From: Halichoerus grypus
Taxonomy: Eukaryota; Chordata; Mammalia; Carnivora; Phocidae
Assembly (NCBI RefSeq): GCF_964656455.1
Contig: NC_135715.1
Coordinates: forward strand, 80,330,414 to 80,394,413
Length of the DNA: 64,000 nt
Reading direction: 5' to 3'
Numbering within the stretch: position 1 is the stretch's first letter; every line of letters starts with the position of its first letter. Positions 43,546-54,353 of the stretch are shown here, in pieces. Under the pieces are notes generated by a model. The model did no database searches, was not told where the DNA came from, and was given only the letters and a program-made list of their open reading frames with translations. Both the position numbers and the translations under genes were made by a program.

Positions 43546-44312
43546 TTATCTTTAGATCAAACTATATTATGAACTCCTATCAGTACAGAACAACAGAGTC
43601 AAGCAATTATTTCATTCTTATAAAAACCTTCTCCATGAGGAAAGAGTGACTCTAGGGACCAACAGAACTCACACATCAAGCTAACCTTGGACTAAAAATC
43701 AAGCAGGAAATATAATTTGGGTGTGATGGATTACATTACCTTATATTAACTTAATTACAGTGATTGTTTTACTGGTGTGTACATATATGAAGATTCACGA
43801 AATTGTTCACTCAAATCTATGGAGGTTTTGATTACATAATTATACTTCAAAAAGCTATAAAGATATTTAAAGACTCACACAATTAGGAATATAAGTAATC
43901 TGTATTTGTTGATCTGTAATACGTACTAAATAAACAACTCATCTCAAAAACTACAACCACATCATAGTGAGGAATTCTGATAGGTCAGAAGAATTGAATG
44001 TAATAGAATGAATTAACAAGGTATTTGAAATAGAGGAAGCTAGAAATTAATATATTGAAGTCATATTTACTCTCCAATTTCACTCCTGATATTCTCTTTT
44101 TCTGTTAGTTTCGATCTCCTTACCTATTTTGTCCACTTCCTGAAGGTATCTTTATGAGTTGAAGGTTTCTTTACGAGTTTGCGATTTCATTTTCTTTGAT
44201 TTTAATACCTAGGAGGGGAATTTTTGGATGATATAGTTGTTCTATTTTGAATTTTTTAAATTGACGTAATCTCTACACCCAATGTGGCGCTAGAATTCAT
44301 GACCCCAAGATC

Positions 44313-44537
44313 AAGAGTCACATACTCGGGCGCCTGGGTGGCTCAGTCGTTAAGTGTCTGCCTTCGGCTCAGGTCATGATACCAGGGTCCTGGGATTGAG
44401 TCCCACATCGGGCTCCCTGCTCGGCGGGAAGCCTGCTTCTCCCTCTCCCACTCCCCCTGCTTGTGTTCCTGCTCTCGCTATCTCTGTCAAATAAATAAAT
44501 AAAATCTTAAAAAAAAAAAAAAAAGAGTCATGTATTC
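44313..44537 (+). mobile_element. Young SINEC nested in an older antisense SINE
   Basis: Body 44,328-44,522 with head GGGCGCCTGGGTGGCTCAG and a long poly-A tail. Its flanks AAGAGTCACATACTC (44,313-44,327) and AAGAGTCATGTATTC (44,523-44,537) are the duplicated target inside the older SINE. Arm A has the empty site at about 15,138-15,152. Confidence 0.94.
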
Positions 44538-44559
44538 TTCTGACTGAGCCAGCCATGGG

Positions 44560-45130
44560 CCCTTATGTTAAATATTTTGAGAAACCTTTATACTGTTTTC
44601 CATAGTGGCTGCACAAATTGACAGTCTCATCAACAGAGCACTGAGTTCCCTTTCCTCCACATTTTGGCCAACCCTTGTTATTTCTGGTCTTTTTCCTACT
44701 AGCCATTCTGACAGGTGTTGGGTGCCATCTCTTTGGGTTTTGATTTGCATTTCCCTGATGAGAAGTGGTGTTGAACATCTCTTCATGTACTTGTTGGCCA
44801 TCTGTGTGGTTTTTTTGGAAAAGTGTCTATTCTGAACTCTGCCAATTTTGTAACTGTTGTTTGTTTTTGTGTTATTGAGTTGTATGAGTTCTTTAATAAT
44901 TTGAATATTAACCCTTTATCAGATAGGGAGTTTGCAAATATTCTCTTCCATTCAGTATGTTGTCTTTTCACTGTGTTGATGATTGGTTATTTCCTTTTTC
45001 TGTGCAGAAGCTTTTTAGTTTGATATAGTCCCACTTGTTTATTTTTGCTTTGTAGCCTTTGCTTCTGATGTCAAATCCAAAAATCAGTGTCAGACTAACA
45101 TCAAGAAACATTCTTCTAAAAAAATTGTGT
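44560..45130 (-). mobile_element. LINE-1, antisense, 3' portion
   Basis: CATAGTGGCTGCACAAATTGACAG, CATTCTGACAGGTGTTGGG, TTGATTTGCATTTCCCTGATG and TTTCTGTGCAGAAGCTTTTTAG are antisense L1 ORF2 landmarks. It is shared with arm A up to 44,990; the remainder is unique to this side. Confidence 0.9.
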
Positions 45131-45184
45131 TAAGGTGGATAAATGAATAGATATATTCTGACACCTAGGTGCTCAATAGGTTTA

Positions 45185-45290
45185 ATATGTGCCTGACTGG
45201 CTCAGTCAGCACAGCACCTGACTCTTGATCTCAGAGTATTGAGTTCAAGCCCCATTTTGTTCATGGAGCCTATAAGAAGGGTGGGGGGGA
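45185..45290 (+). mobile_element. SINEC fragment, sense
   Basis: TGTGCCTGACTGGCTCAGTCAGCACAG, CTGACTCTTGATCTCAGAGTATTGAGTTCAAGCCCC. The tail is not well preserved. Confidence 0.75.
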
Positions 45291-45464
45291 ACAGCCTACC
45301 TCAAGACCATGGTGACAATGATGGATGAGGCAGAGGCTTCATTATAGGGAGCAGGACAATAATGAATGAGCACAGCCACATCCCCTCTAGCATACCTTTC
45401 CACAGGGCAAGGGACCCTGGTGTACTTTCCCTACAGGACACCACTGAGTCCCTATAATAACTGT

Positions 45465-45550
45465 GTCCCAGGCAGAAGAACAAGCTGAGGCTCAGGGAAG
45501 TTTGGTGACATTCCCAAGACTCACAATCAGGCAGTGGCCAAATCCCCCTG
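45465..45550 (-). mobile_element. Probable MIR fragment, antisense
   Basis: CAAGCTGAGGCTCAGGGAAGTTTGGTGACATTCCCAAGACTCACAATCAGGCAGTGGCC follows the reverse MIR phrase GAAACTGAGGCACAGAGAGGTTAAGTAACTTGCCCAAGGTCACACAGC. Confidence 0.6.
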
Positions 45551-45767
45551 GGCTGTTAGGGGTATGGTACTTGTAAACAGGAGGCCCAGCACCTCTTGCA
45601 TGGTGGCAAAAGCTCTGTAGGTGCCCAGGAATGTGGAGATGTAGGTGAGGTCTCTGCCAAGGAAGGCGGGCACCAGATTTTCTACTCACTTCTCCAGAGG
45701 TCTGCCTGGATAGTCCACACCATGCAGGTCTCATTCCTCTTCGTGGTTGAAGCATTTTTACCCTGAG
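45550..45767 (-). pseudogene. RALGDS-like exon remnant (Ras-GEF N-terminal/REM region)
   Basis: On the minus strand an acceptor-like TATTCCACCTCAG (ending near 45,763) is followed by codons for NETCMVWTIQAD. After a frameshift comes LEK, an in-frame TGA, then VENLVPAFLGRDLTYISTF, LGTYRAFATMQEVLGLLF. RalGDS-family guanine-nucleotide exchange factors read ETCKVRT(I/V)KAGTLEKLVEHLVPAF and then FLCTYRAFTTTQQVLDLLF here, so the kinship is clear. With one shift, one stop and a degraded donor (ACAA|GTACCA), it is non-functional. No neighbouring RALGDS exons were recognised. It could be a fragment of a duplicated RALGDS/RGL-type copy. Confidence 0.85.
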
Positions 45768-45904
45768 GTGGAATAGGGAAGAAATGCAGTCAGCACTGTA
45801 GCCACCAGGAGGGTTGGGGATTGGAGATCAGACCAAACCCCCAAGCTTCAGTAACTTAAGGCAAGAGGTACAGGAGTGCCCATGGTAGAAAAAAGCAGCA
45901 AGGT

Positions 45905-46105
45905 GCCTGGTGGCTCACTCAGTTAATTGTCTGACTCATGGTTTTGGCTAAGTTCATGATCTCAGCATCCTGAGATTGAGCCCCTCACTGGGCTCCCCAC
46001 TTAGGACAGAGTCTGCTTGAGGATTCTGTCTCTAGCCTCGGCCTCCCCACCTTCTCTCTGTCTCTCTCTAATAAATTAATAATTAAATCTTTATGAAAAA
46101 AGGAT
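45905..46105 (+). mobile_element. SINEC copy, sense
   Basis: GGTGCCTGGTGGCTCACTCAG, TTCATGATCTCAGCATCCTGAG, GGGCTCCCCACTTAGGACAGAGTCTGCTTGAGG and TCTCTCTAATAAATTAATAATTAAATC. It is older and more diverged than the nested copies. Confidence 0.88.
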
Positions 46106-47909
46106 CTTGGCAACAATATAAGAATTTGAGGTGGGGGATGTCTGAACATGTTAGTATCTCAGGTCAGATTGTTAGCTGAGTACTGACAGCACCTCCCTGG
46201 ATTAACAGCATCCTCCCTGTGATTTCTGACAATATATCCCATTCTTGAGAACACAGAGACTTTTCCTTGGGCGGGAGTGCTCAGGATATTAGGGCATGTA
46301 GGATGTTTAGTGCAGCACTATGAGTTGGCAACAGAAGGGAATCACATCAAAGTCCTGCATCAGTAAAGGGCTCAATGGCTGTGGTAACTGATTTGCCTTC
46401 TGGAATGTTGTACAGCCAGTGAGGCCCCTGCTCCTGACCCTGAAGGGGCCCCAGGGATGTGTTCCTTTACAACCAAACCACAGAGCAAGAGACATAGTAC
46501 CATGAGCCCCATGTCCCTTTGGGAAAAATTCTCCCAACTCACCATGATCATGTGCAAGACTTGGAGAAGTTGGGGAAGGACTGTTAGGCCAAAGGGGACA
46601 ACTGGGAGCACTAGTTGGGAAAATTCATAGCACAGTGCAAAACTACTCTAGACTGAATGGGATGAGAAGTGGTTTAAAGTCTCTTTTCTGATATTCCTAC
46701 AAATATGTGGACAGTTACTCTGCCAAGGCAGGTGCAAGGACATGAGGGGAAGTTTGGGGAGGAGTTGGGGACGCAGATTTATGTGGGATCAGGACTCTAG
46801 GAGGGAGCCCAGGGCAAGAGCAGGCTGGCTTCTGGGACCCTTTTTGCTGCATTGGGGCCCTGGGGGTTTGGTCTTCCCAGCTCTTGCAAATCCCCTGTGC
46901 ATGACTCTTTGGCAGTGTGGGGCACCTTCTTGTCCTTCAAGGAGGTATAGCAGAAATCTCATCATTCAGTTCCTGCCCCATCTCCCGTGTGGAGCTCTGT
47001 AAAGACAGCTCTGCCTGGCAGCCAGGCAGGAGGCCTCAGAGCCCTGTCTGTCTGCCTTTCTGGTCCTAGGACCCAATTGACTCCATTCCAGACACACCAT
47101 ACCCCAGTATGCACATACCTCTACCAAGGAGAGAAAAGTGACACAGCTTCAGGGACTTGAATTAACTCTGACACAGGTGAGAGTCACCGCAGGAATCCTC
47201 TTTCCCCCCTGCCCACCATGACATTGGTGTGAACATGAAGGAATCACCAGGGTATCCACTGCCCTGCAACCTCCTCCAGCCCAGAGGCGGAACCTCCCCA
47301 CACATCCCTCTTTCCCTGAAATTGAAGAGGAGTGAAAGGGGCTGCCCAGAGATGGCTCAGAGTGGTGGCCTGGCCTGCTTTGTGGCACCTCCTGTCAAAG
47401 ACCCTGAGGCCTTTGAGTGTTGAGACATTGTCTGCAACATGTGAAAAAGTCCTCACCCTGGGGTTTCTGGAAGCCAGAGCCCTGGGATGTTGGCAAGCAG
47501 CAGGAGAAACATCTTTCACTATTGAATGTCTCCAGCCAAGTAACCCTGATATGGGACTGCATTAGAATGTGGGTGCCTGGTTATGGGGATTCCAATTTCT
47601 GTTGGGGTCTGTGGTCAAGGAAGTGACTTCACTGCCTGGGTTCCCCTACCTGAGTGAACTCCTGGATTGACACGTTCACAAACAGTCCTGGCTGCTAAGT
47701 ACTCATCCCCTTTTTGCATGCAATGACACACCTGTACACAGTGACACCAACACACCCCTCTCCACAGCCCCCAGGGAAGGTCTGGGTGCAACCAGGACCC
47801 AGCTTGGAAACACATCTGGCTTTAGACACAGTTCTCCACTCTTACCTGTTTTGAGCCTAGATAATCCATTGTGCTTGTCTGGGATGGTCTGTGTCTTGTC
47901 TGTACAGTA
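46106..47909. other. Unique DNA next to the RALGDS-like remnant
   Basis: Moderately GC-rich with frames of 66-91 codons. A minus-strand stretch near 46,600-46,545 ends in a donor-like CATGATCATG|GTGAGT after an open block, but I cannot assign it to RALGDS or any family. It may hold further decayed exons. Confidence 0.4.
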
Positions 47910-48610
47910 CAGATTATTCTAGCATGTACTTCCTCCAGACATCCATAGGCATATGTGGGATAATATCTATGAAATTGGAGGAGTGGTATCACAGGTAGGA
48001 AATACCTCCAACCATATTTACTTCCTCTTTCACCTTCTCTGAGTCTGTTACTGGTCAGATCCCACCCCACAGTCCCTACAGGTGTGTGTTGTGTCTGTGT
48101 ATGTGCACATTCTGGTGCACAAACAGTCCTGTGTACACACACATGTGCAACAGTGCTCACATTCTGGAGGCCCAGAAGATGACAGCACCACCTAGGGAGG
48201 GATGGGCAATAGCTTCCAAGATCTTAGGCTTTCTAATTTCTAAGGCAAACCCTACAGAAGGGATTGGAGCCTTGGCCTATAAAGTCTGAACCCACCCTTA
48301 CCTCTAGACTCTGCTAGTGATGTGTTATAGCCATTCCCTCCTTTCCTCTGTGTGAGATGTGGATAGGGGTCCACTCAGTGGGTTGCACTGACCTGGGCTC
48401 CTCCTCAGACAAGAACCTGCTGGAATGCCTCCTGTCTAGGATATCAACGTTCACCCTTACACCCATACCAACCCCATGTCTGTAGCCAGTTATATCAACA
48501 CAACCTTTTCCACAGCCCCCTCAGAAAGGCTAGGTGCAGTCGTGGTCCCAACATTGAGGACACAGAGCTGGATTCATGCCTGGTTCTGCCTTCTTACCAG
48601 TCTGTGATTC
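47910..48610 (+). repeat. Block C, inverted partner of 36,920-37,575
   Basis: Plus-strand sequence matches the minus strand of block B' over about 650-700 bp, including a diverged GT-rich patch where B' has the (CA)n run. Homology ends near 48,610, just after GTCTGTGATTCTTA. Confidence 0.85.
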
Positions 48611-48799
48611 TTATGTTTATGAATATATATGAATGTATAAACGGGGGAATGAAATAAAATCAGTGAGTTTGCATCTATGTAGAATTAAAACATATGAGGG
48701 TAACACTCAAAAGTCAGTCTAGTGAGTCTTAAGGTCTTAAGACTGTTTAGATACAGGAAAACTGCTCTCAACCACACAAATTTAAGAGGGGGTACATAT

Positions 48800-50150
48800 T
48801 GAATCTCCAGCTTGACTGAAAATTTAATTGAAATAATTATGTGTAACTATCTTCACTGACATAGAAATGAATATAATTTTATACACATATACATAACTAG
48901 AAAGTTAGCAAAGGAGAAATATAGAATCATTAAAAATAATTCATCAAAAAAAGAAATAAAGCTGAGTATCAAAGGTAGTCACCAAGGAAATAATAAAAAT
49001 ACTATCATTAATAGAATAATACAGGAAAAAAATAGAATAATTAAAATCATCAAAACAAAAAGCAGAACGAGGGAAGAAACAAAGAGCAGAAAGGTGGCAC
49101 AAAACAGAAATATTTGAATGTAAGTATTATTGTGCATCAATGATTCTATGAAATGTAAGTAGACTAATGAGAAGCAAATTTCAGCAAACACAGGAAGACT
49201 GAAATAAAATAACAGACCAAACTCTATGCTGTTGACAAGTAGCACATGCAGACTGAAACTGAAAAGTTGAAAATAAAAGGGTGGAGAAATGAACACCGTA
49301 CAGAAACAACCCAAAGAAAGCTGTGGAGCTCTATAAGACAAAACAAACTCCAAGTGAAGAACTATTATCTGAAGCAAAGTGGAACATTTCATTATTAAGA
49401 GGGTCAGGGCAGTGGGATAACATAAAAATCCTATATTCATATGCATGTAACAACATGACCTCAAAATAAAGGAAGGAACAGAAAATCCCAAACCATCACT
49501 GGAGATTTTACACACCTTTCTCAAACTAATTGCTAGAACAAGCAGGAAAACCCAATTGTGAGATGGAGACTAGAAAAACATGACTGACCAACTGGACCAA
49601 ATATATCCAACACTACACACACCAACTCCAAACATCCGTCCTTTGGCATTTAAGATGAAATGATCACCAAAACAGACTGTATGTTGGATGATGAACCAAG
49701 TCTCTACAAATATTAAAATACTGAATCACACTGAGTAGGCCCTCTGAAAAGTGTGGATTTCAACAGGAAATCAACAACACAGAGAAACCTGGAAATCCCC
49801 TCCTGTTTGGATGTGAAGCAACACTTCTATGTGAGCCATGGGTCAAGAAACACACCACAGTAAAATTTAGAAAATATTCCAGACTGAATGGTAAGAAAAA
49901 CAAAATTTTGTGTGGGATGTAGTGTAGAACAGTGAGAGTTTCATGTGTCTTAGAGAAGAAGAAATGCTCAAAATCAATTAAGGAAGCTTCTCCCATAAGA
50001 AACAGAGAAGGAATAGCAAATGGAACAGAAAGAAGTAGAAGCAACTACATTACAAATATAAAAGCAGAACTTCATTAAAAGAAAACAGATGCACGGTAGG
50101 GAAAAACAGTAAAACTTAAAATTGGTGCTCTGAAAAACTGACATAAATGT
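48800..50150 (+). mobile_element. Old LINE-1 ORF2 fragment, sense
   Basis: Diverged plus-strand L1: GATCACCAAAACAGACTGTATGTTGGATGATGAACCAAGTCTC, GAATCACACTGAGTAGGCCCTCTG, CAACAGGAAATCAACAACACAG and AAGAAGAAATGCTCAAAATCAATTAAGGAAGCTTC parallel the L1 ORF2 linker/early-RT region (for example ACATGCTAGGACATAAAACAAGTCTCAACAAATTT). The 181-codon antisense frame at 48,979-49,524 is a shadow of this. Confidence 0.75.
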
Positions 50151-50640
50151 GATTAAAAAAAAGACTAGGCAGCAAAAAAGGTAACTACTGGAAAGATGAT
50201 GATGGAGACCAGTGAAGTGTTGGGACAGAAAGCTCTGCCCAGAGTGTCAGCATCACAAGACAAATGCACAATGGGAAGCCGCTAGCTCAGTGTGCCTTGC
50301 ATTGCTTGTTAGGGATTCACTTGTTCTTTCCCTCATGGACACCAGATGGCGCCACAATGTCAAGACTTCACTGCCACTGCCGCTCTCTGTGTCAGGGACC
50401 TGTTCTTGGCCACCCTTGATGCTTCCAAAACCCAGACGCATGCACCCAATTTTACCAGAAAGGTGAGGAGCCTCCTTCCTTGAGTAGCTTACTTCCCAAC
50501 TGAAATTTCATCAGACAAATCTGACTGGTGGAGTTTTCTTCCCAGCTGTAATTCTGTATTCTTTAAAGTTCTCTTTTATCCTTGTGATAGGGAAGCACAT
50601 TTTCCCAGGATATAACTCATCCTATTGAATTGTCTCTGTT
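50151..50640. other. Unique spacer between two L1s
   Basis: A short non-repetitive stretch carries a strong CTCF-like motif near its centre. No gene was found. Confidence 0.5.
50339..50352 (+). promoter_or_regulatory. CTCF-binding-site-like motif
   Basis: ACACCAGATGGCGC matches the CTCF core CCACCAGRKGGCGC at 13 of 14 positions by eye. It sits in unique DNA between two L1 insertions. Occupancy cannot be judged from sequence. Confidence 0.55.
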
Positions 50641-50647
50641 TCCTACA

Positions 50648-52968
50648 TGGGTGGTTCAATATTTGCAAATCAAACAACATGATACACCACATTAATAAAA
50701 GAAAGGATAGGAAGCATATGATCTGCTCAAGAGATGCAGGAAAAGAATTTGACAGAATACAGCAGCTTTACTTGATCAAAACCCTCAACAAAGTAGGGAT
50801 ATATGGAGCATACCTCAATATCATAAAGGTTTTTTCTGAAAGAACCACAACTAATATCTTCTTGAATGGGGAAAAACTGAGAGCCTTTCCAGGATGGTCA
50901 GGATAAGACAGGGACATCCCCTCTCACAATTACCATTGAACATAGTACTGGACGTTTTAGCCTCAGCAATCAGAAAACAAAAAGAAATAAAAGGCATCCA
51001 AAACAGCAAGGAAGAATTCAAACTTTCACTATTTGCAAACAACATGATACTCCATGTAGAAAACCTGAAAGACTCCACCAAAAACACACTACTACTAATA
51101 TATGAATTCAGTAAAGTGGCAGGAAATAAAATCAATGTGCAGAAAACTTTTGCATTTCTGTACACAAAGGATTAAGTTTCAGAGAAAAAAATCAAGCAAT
51201 TAATCCCATTTGCAATTGCACAAATAGCATAGGACACCTAGGAATAAACCTAACCAAATGGGTAAATATCTGTACTCTGAAAACTATAGAACACTTATGG
51301 AAGCGATGAGGAAGACAGAAAGAAATGGAAGAACATTCCATCCTCATGGTTTGGATGCACAAACATCATTAAAATGTTTATACTATCCAAAGCAATTTAT
51401 ACATTTAATGCAATCCCTATCAACATTATTCTAGAGCTGGAACAATCAACCTTCAAATTTGTGTAGAACCAGAAAAGACCCCAAAAGGCAAATATAATGT
51501 TGAAAAGAAAACCAAAGCTGGAGTCATCACAATTCTGGGCTTCTACTGTATTACAAATCTGTAATCATCAAAACAGAAAATTAGACATGTAGATCAATGG
51601 AATAAAATACAGAACCCAGAAATGGACCCTCAAATCTATGGTCAACTACTCTTTGACAAAGAGGGAAAGAATATCAGTTGGAAAGGAGACAGTTTCTTCA
51701 ATAAATGGTGTTGTGAAAATTGGACAGCCTCATGGAAAAGAATGAAACTGGACCACTTTCTTACACCCTACCCAAAAATAAACTCAAATTTGATGAAAGA
51801 CCTAAATGTGAGACAGGAAACCATCAAAATCCTAGGGGAGAACACAGGCAGAAACCTCTTGGACCTCGGCTGCAGCAACTTCTTACTAAATACATCACCA
51901 GTGGCAAGGGAAACAAAAACAAAAAGAAACTATTGGGACTTCATCAAGTTAAAAAACTGCACAATGAAGGAAACAATCATCAAAATAAAAGGCAGCCTAC
52001 AGAAATGGAGAAGAGATTTGCAAACAAAATATCAGATAAAGGGTTAGTATCCAAAATCTATAAAGAACTTATCAAACTCAACACCCCAAAAAAACCAAAT
52101 AATCCAGTCAGAAATGTGAAGAAGACATGAACAGACACTTTTGCAAAGAAGACATCCAGAAGAGATGTCATATGAAAAAATATTCAACATCACTCATCAT
52201 CAGCGGAATACAAATCCAAGCCACGATGAGATACCACCTCACACCTGTCAGAATGGCTAAAATGAACAACACAAGGAATAAGAGGTGTTGGAGAGGATAC
52301 AGAGAAAGGGAAAATCTCTGACACTGTTGCTAGGAATGCAAACTGGTGCAGCCACTCCGGAGAACAATATGGAGGTTCCTCAAAAAAGTTAAAAATAGAA
52401 GTACCTTACAATCCAGCAATTGCACTACTAGGTATTTATCCGAAGGATACAAAAATACAGATTCAAAGTGGTCCATGCCTCCCAGTATTTATACTAGCAT
52501 TATCAATAATAACCCAACTATGGAGAGAGCCCAAATATCCATTGACTGATAAATGGATAAAAGATGTGATATGTATGTGTATATACATATGTATAAATAC
52601 ATATACACAAAATGGAATATACTAGCTATCAAAAAGAATGAAATCTTGCCATTTGCAACTACATGCTAAGCGAAATATGTCAGAGAATGACAAATACCAT
52701 ATGATATTACTCATATTTAGTATTTAAGAATCAAAACAGATGAATGTATGGGAGGGGGGAGGCAAAAAAGAGAGGAAAATAAACCATAGAGATTCTAAAC
52801 CATAGATAACATAAGGTAGAAGAAGGGAGGTGGGTGGGGGGATTGGCTAGAAGGTTGAAGTGTATTAAGTTGGGCCCTTACTGTGATGAGCACTGGGTGT
52901 TATATGTAAGTGATGAATCACCGGGTTCTACTCCAGAAACCAATATTTTACTGTATATTAGCTAAAAT

Positions 52969-52998
<30 letters not shown>
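50648..52998 (+). mobile_element. LINE-1, sense, 5'-truncated, with 3' UTR and A-rich tail
   Basis: It begins within the ORF2 reverse-transcriptase region (GGTTCAATATTTGCAAATC, then AGATGCAGGAAAAGAATTTGAC). It continues through ORF2 as several shifted frames (50,625-50,906, 50,894-51,175, 51,622-52,047, 51,720-52,130, 52,127-52,321, 52,346-52,549). It ends in the 3' UTR (TACTGTGATGAGCACTGGGTGTTATATG) and an (AAAT)n tail at 52,968-52,998. Frames are broken, so it is inactive. Confidence 0.93.
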
Positions 52999-52999
<1 letters not shown>

Positions 53000-53904
53000 G
53001 GCTCTGTTCCAGTCATTGGTGGGGTCTACATCCTGAGTAGAACCTGACCTTGTTAACACATCTCATGTTGAACTGCACAGTCTGGGAATTGACTTTGAAT
53101 GTAACAAATACCAATGCTCTAGGGAATGGGGGAGAAGTGATTGTGAAAAAGCAAAAGGGATATTTCTGGAGTGATGGAAATGTTCTATATCTTTGTTTTG
53201 AGCAGGTGTACAAACATTACTGAACAGGACATTGTGAAAGTTTCTAGAACTTTGGAATCTGTTTCCAGACAAAATAAAGAACTTCCATAAATCACACAAT
53301 ATCCCCAAAATGACTTAATATGGGCCAGACACCCAAATAGGAACACTAAAATTGCAAATTTTAGGAAGAAATCTGGACATTATCTTATAATGCATGTTTG
53401 CTGTATTCAATATCAAGTATTTATCTGATGCATTTGTGTAACACCTCACAGTCCAAATCTCATGAGATCTCACCCAAATCTCACCTCCAAGGGCCCTTCT
53501 AACCTCATCCTTCTAAAAACACTTTGGACAGATCCAGGCAGACATGGGAAAGCTCAACCATCCTTGCTGGGCTGTCCACATCGGGGAGGCAAAGGGAGAC
53601 AGGTGCCCAAGGAGTCCCTAGCCCCCACCAGCCACTGGCTGACCCAGGTGGGAAGGCCCAACCTCCCGGGGGGGCAGGAGAACTCCGAGGTGTGATGGGT
53701 GCCAGAGGAGAGGAACGGCAGGGGGTGGGTGGAGGGGAAGGGAACTAACCAAACCGCCTCCTCCCCAACCAGCTCCAGGCCCAGGGCTGGGTATTTCACT
53801 AAAGGACAAAAGATCTCTGTGAATATTTATTGCCCTACTGCAGCTCCCTCCTGTCAGTGACTGCTCAGCTCAGGGTTAGCTCACTGTTGGCTCCTCAAGC
53901 AGTC
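52999..53904. other. Flanking DNA with an orphan satellite-like fragment
   Basis: The left half has L1 3' UTR-like phrases (GATGGAAATGTTCTATATC). A 33-bp inverted satellite-like fragment lies at 53,453-53,485. The right half is GC-rich, and neither strand has a recognisable gene. Confidence 0.5.
53453..53485 (-). repeat. Orphan inverted satellite unit fragment
   Basis: The minus strand reads GGTGAGATTTGGGTGAG, then ATCTCATGAGATTTGG, which is the commonest satellite segment. It lies about 870 bp before the array and in opposite orientation to it. Confidence 0.75.
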
Positions 53905-53940
53905 TTCCTTCCTTTTTCTTCTTTCTTTCTTTTTTCTTTT

Positions 53941-54033
<93 letters not shown>

Positions 54034-54095
54034 CTTTTCTTTCTTTCTCCTTCCTTCCTTCCTTCCTCCTTCCCTCCTTCCTTCCTTCTTTCTTT

Positions 54096-54156
<61 letters not shown>

Positions 54157-54352
54157 TTTCTTTCTTTCTTTTCTCTCTCTCTCTTTCTCCCTTCCTCCCT
54201 CACTTATCTCTCTCTCTACCTCCCTGCCACATGCCTGCCTCCTTCCCTTCCTTCCTTCCCTCCTTCCTTCCTTCCCTCCTTCCTTCCTTCCCTCCTTCCT
54301 TCCTTCCTTCCCTCCTTCCTTCCTTCCCTCCTTCCTTCCTTCCATTTGTTTA
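53905..54352. repeat. Long pyrimidine microsatellite (CTTT/CTTCC)n
   Basis: About 450 bp of CTTT, CTCT, CCTT and CCTTCC units. One interruption (CACTTATCTCTCTCTCTACCTCCCTGCC, about 54,199-54,226) resembles the reverse of the interruptions in the 20.8-21.1 kb tract. It directly abuts the satellite array. Long frames of KER-rich or SF-rich protein are translation artefacts. Confidence 0.95.
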
Positions 54353-54353
54353 G

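Larger units (their letters stand above)
37570..44990 (-). repeat. Arm B of the large inverted duplication
   Basis: The reverse complement follows 14,695-20,575 in order. It is about 1.5 kb longer because of insertions absent from arm A: SINEs at 38.5-38.8 kb, an L1 fragment at about 41,330-41,455, a SINE at 42,122-42,308 and a SINE at 44,328-44,522. At 44,990 the L1 continues while arm A stops, marking one breakpoint. Confidence 0.9.

Noticed and set aside
14115..44522. tRNA genes inside SINE heads
   Set aside because: The heads are tRNA-derived but degenerate SINE promoters; no intact cloverleaf gene is expected or seen.
48979..49524. 181-codon antisense, hydrophobic frame resembling a membrane protein
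   Set aside because: It is the reverse translation of an A-rich old L1 ORF2 segment; T-rich complements translate to Phe/Leu/Ile-rich sequence.
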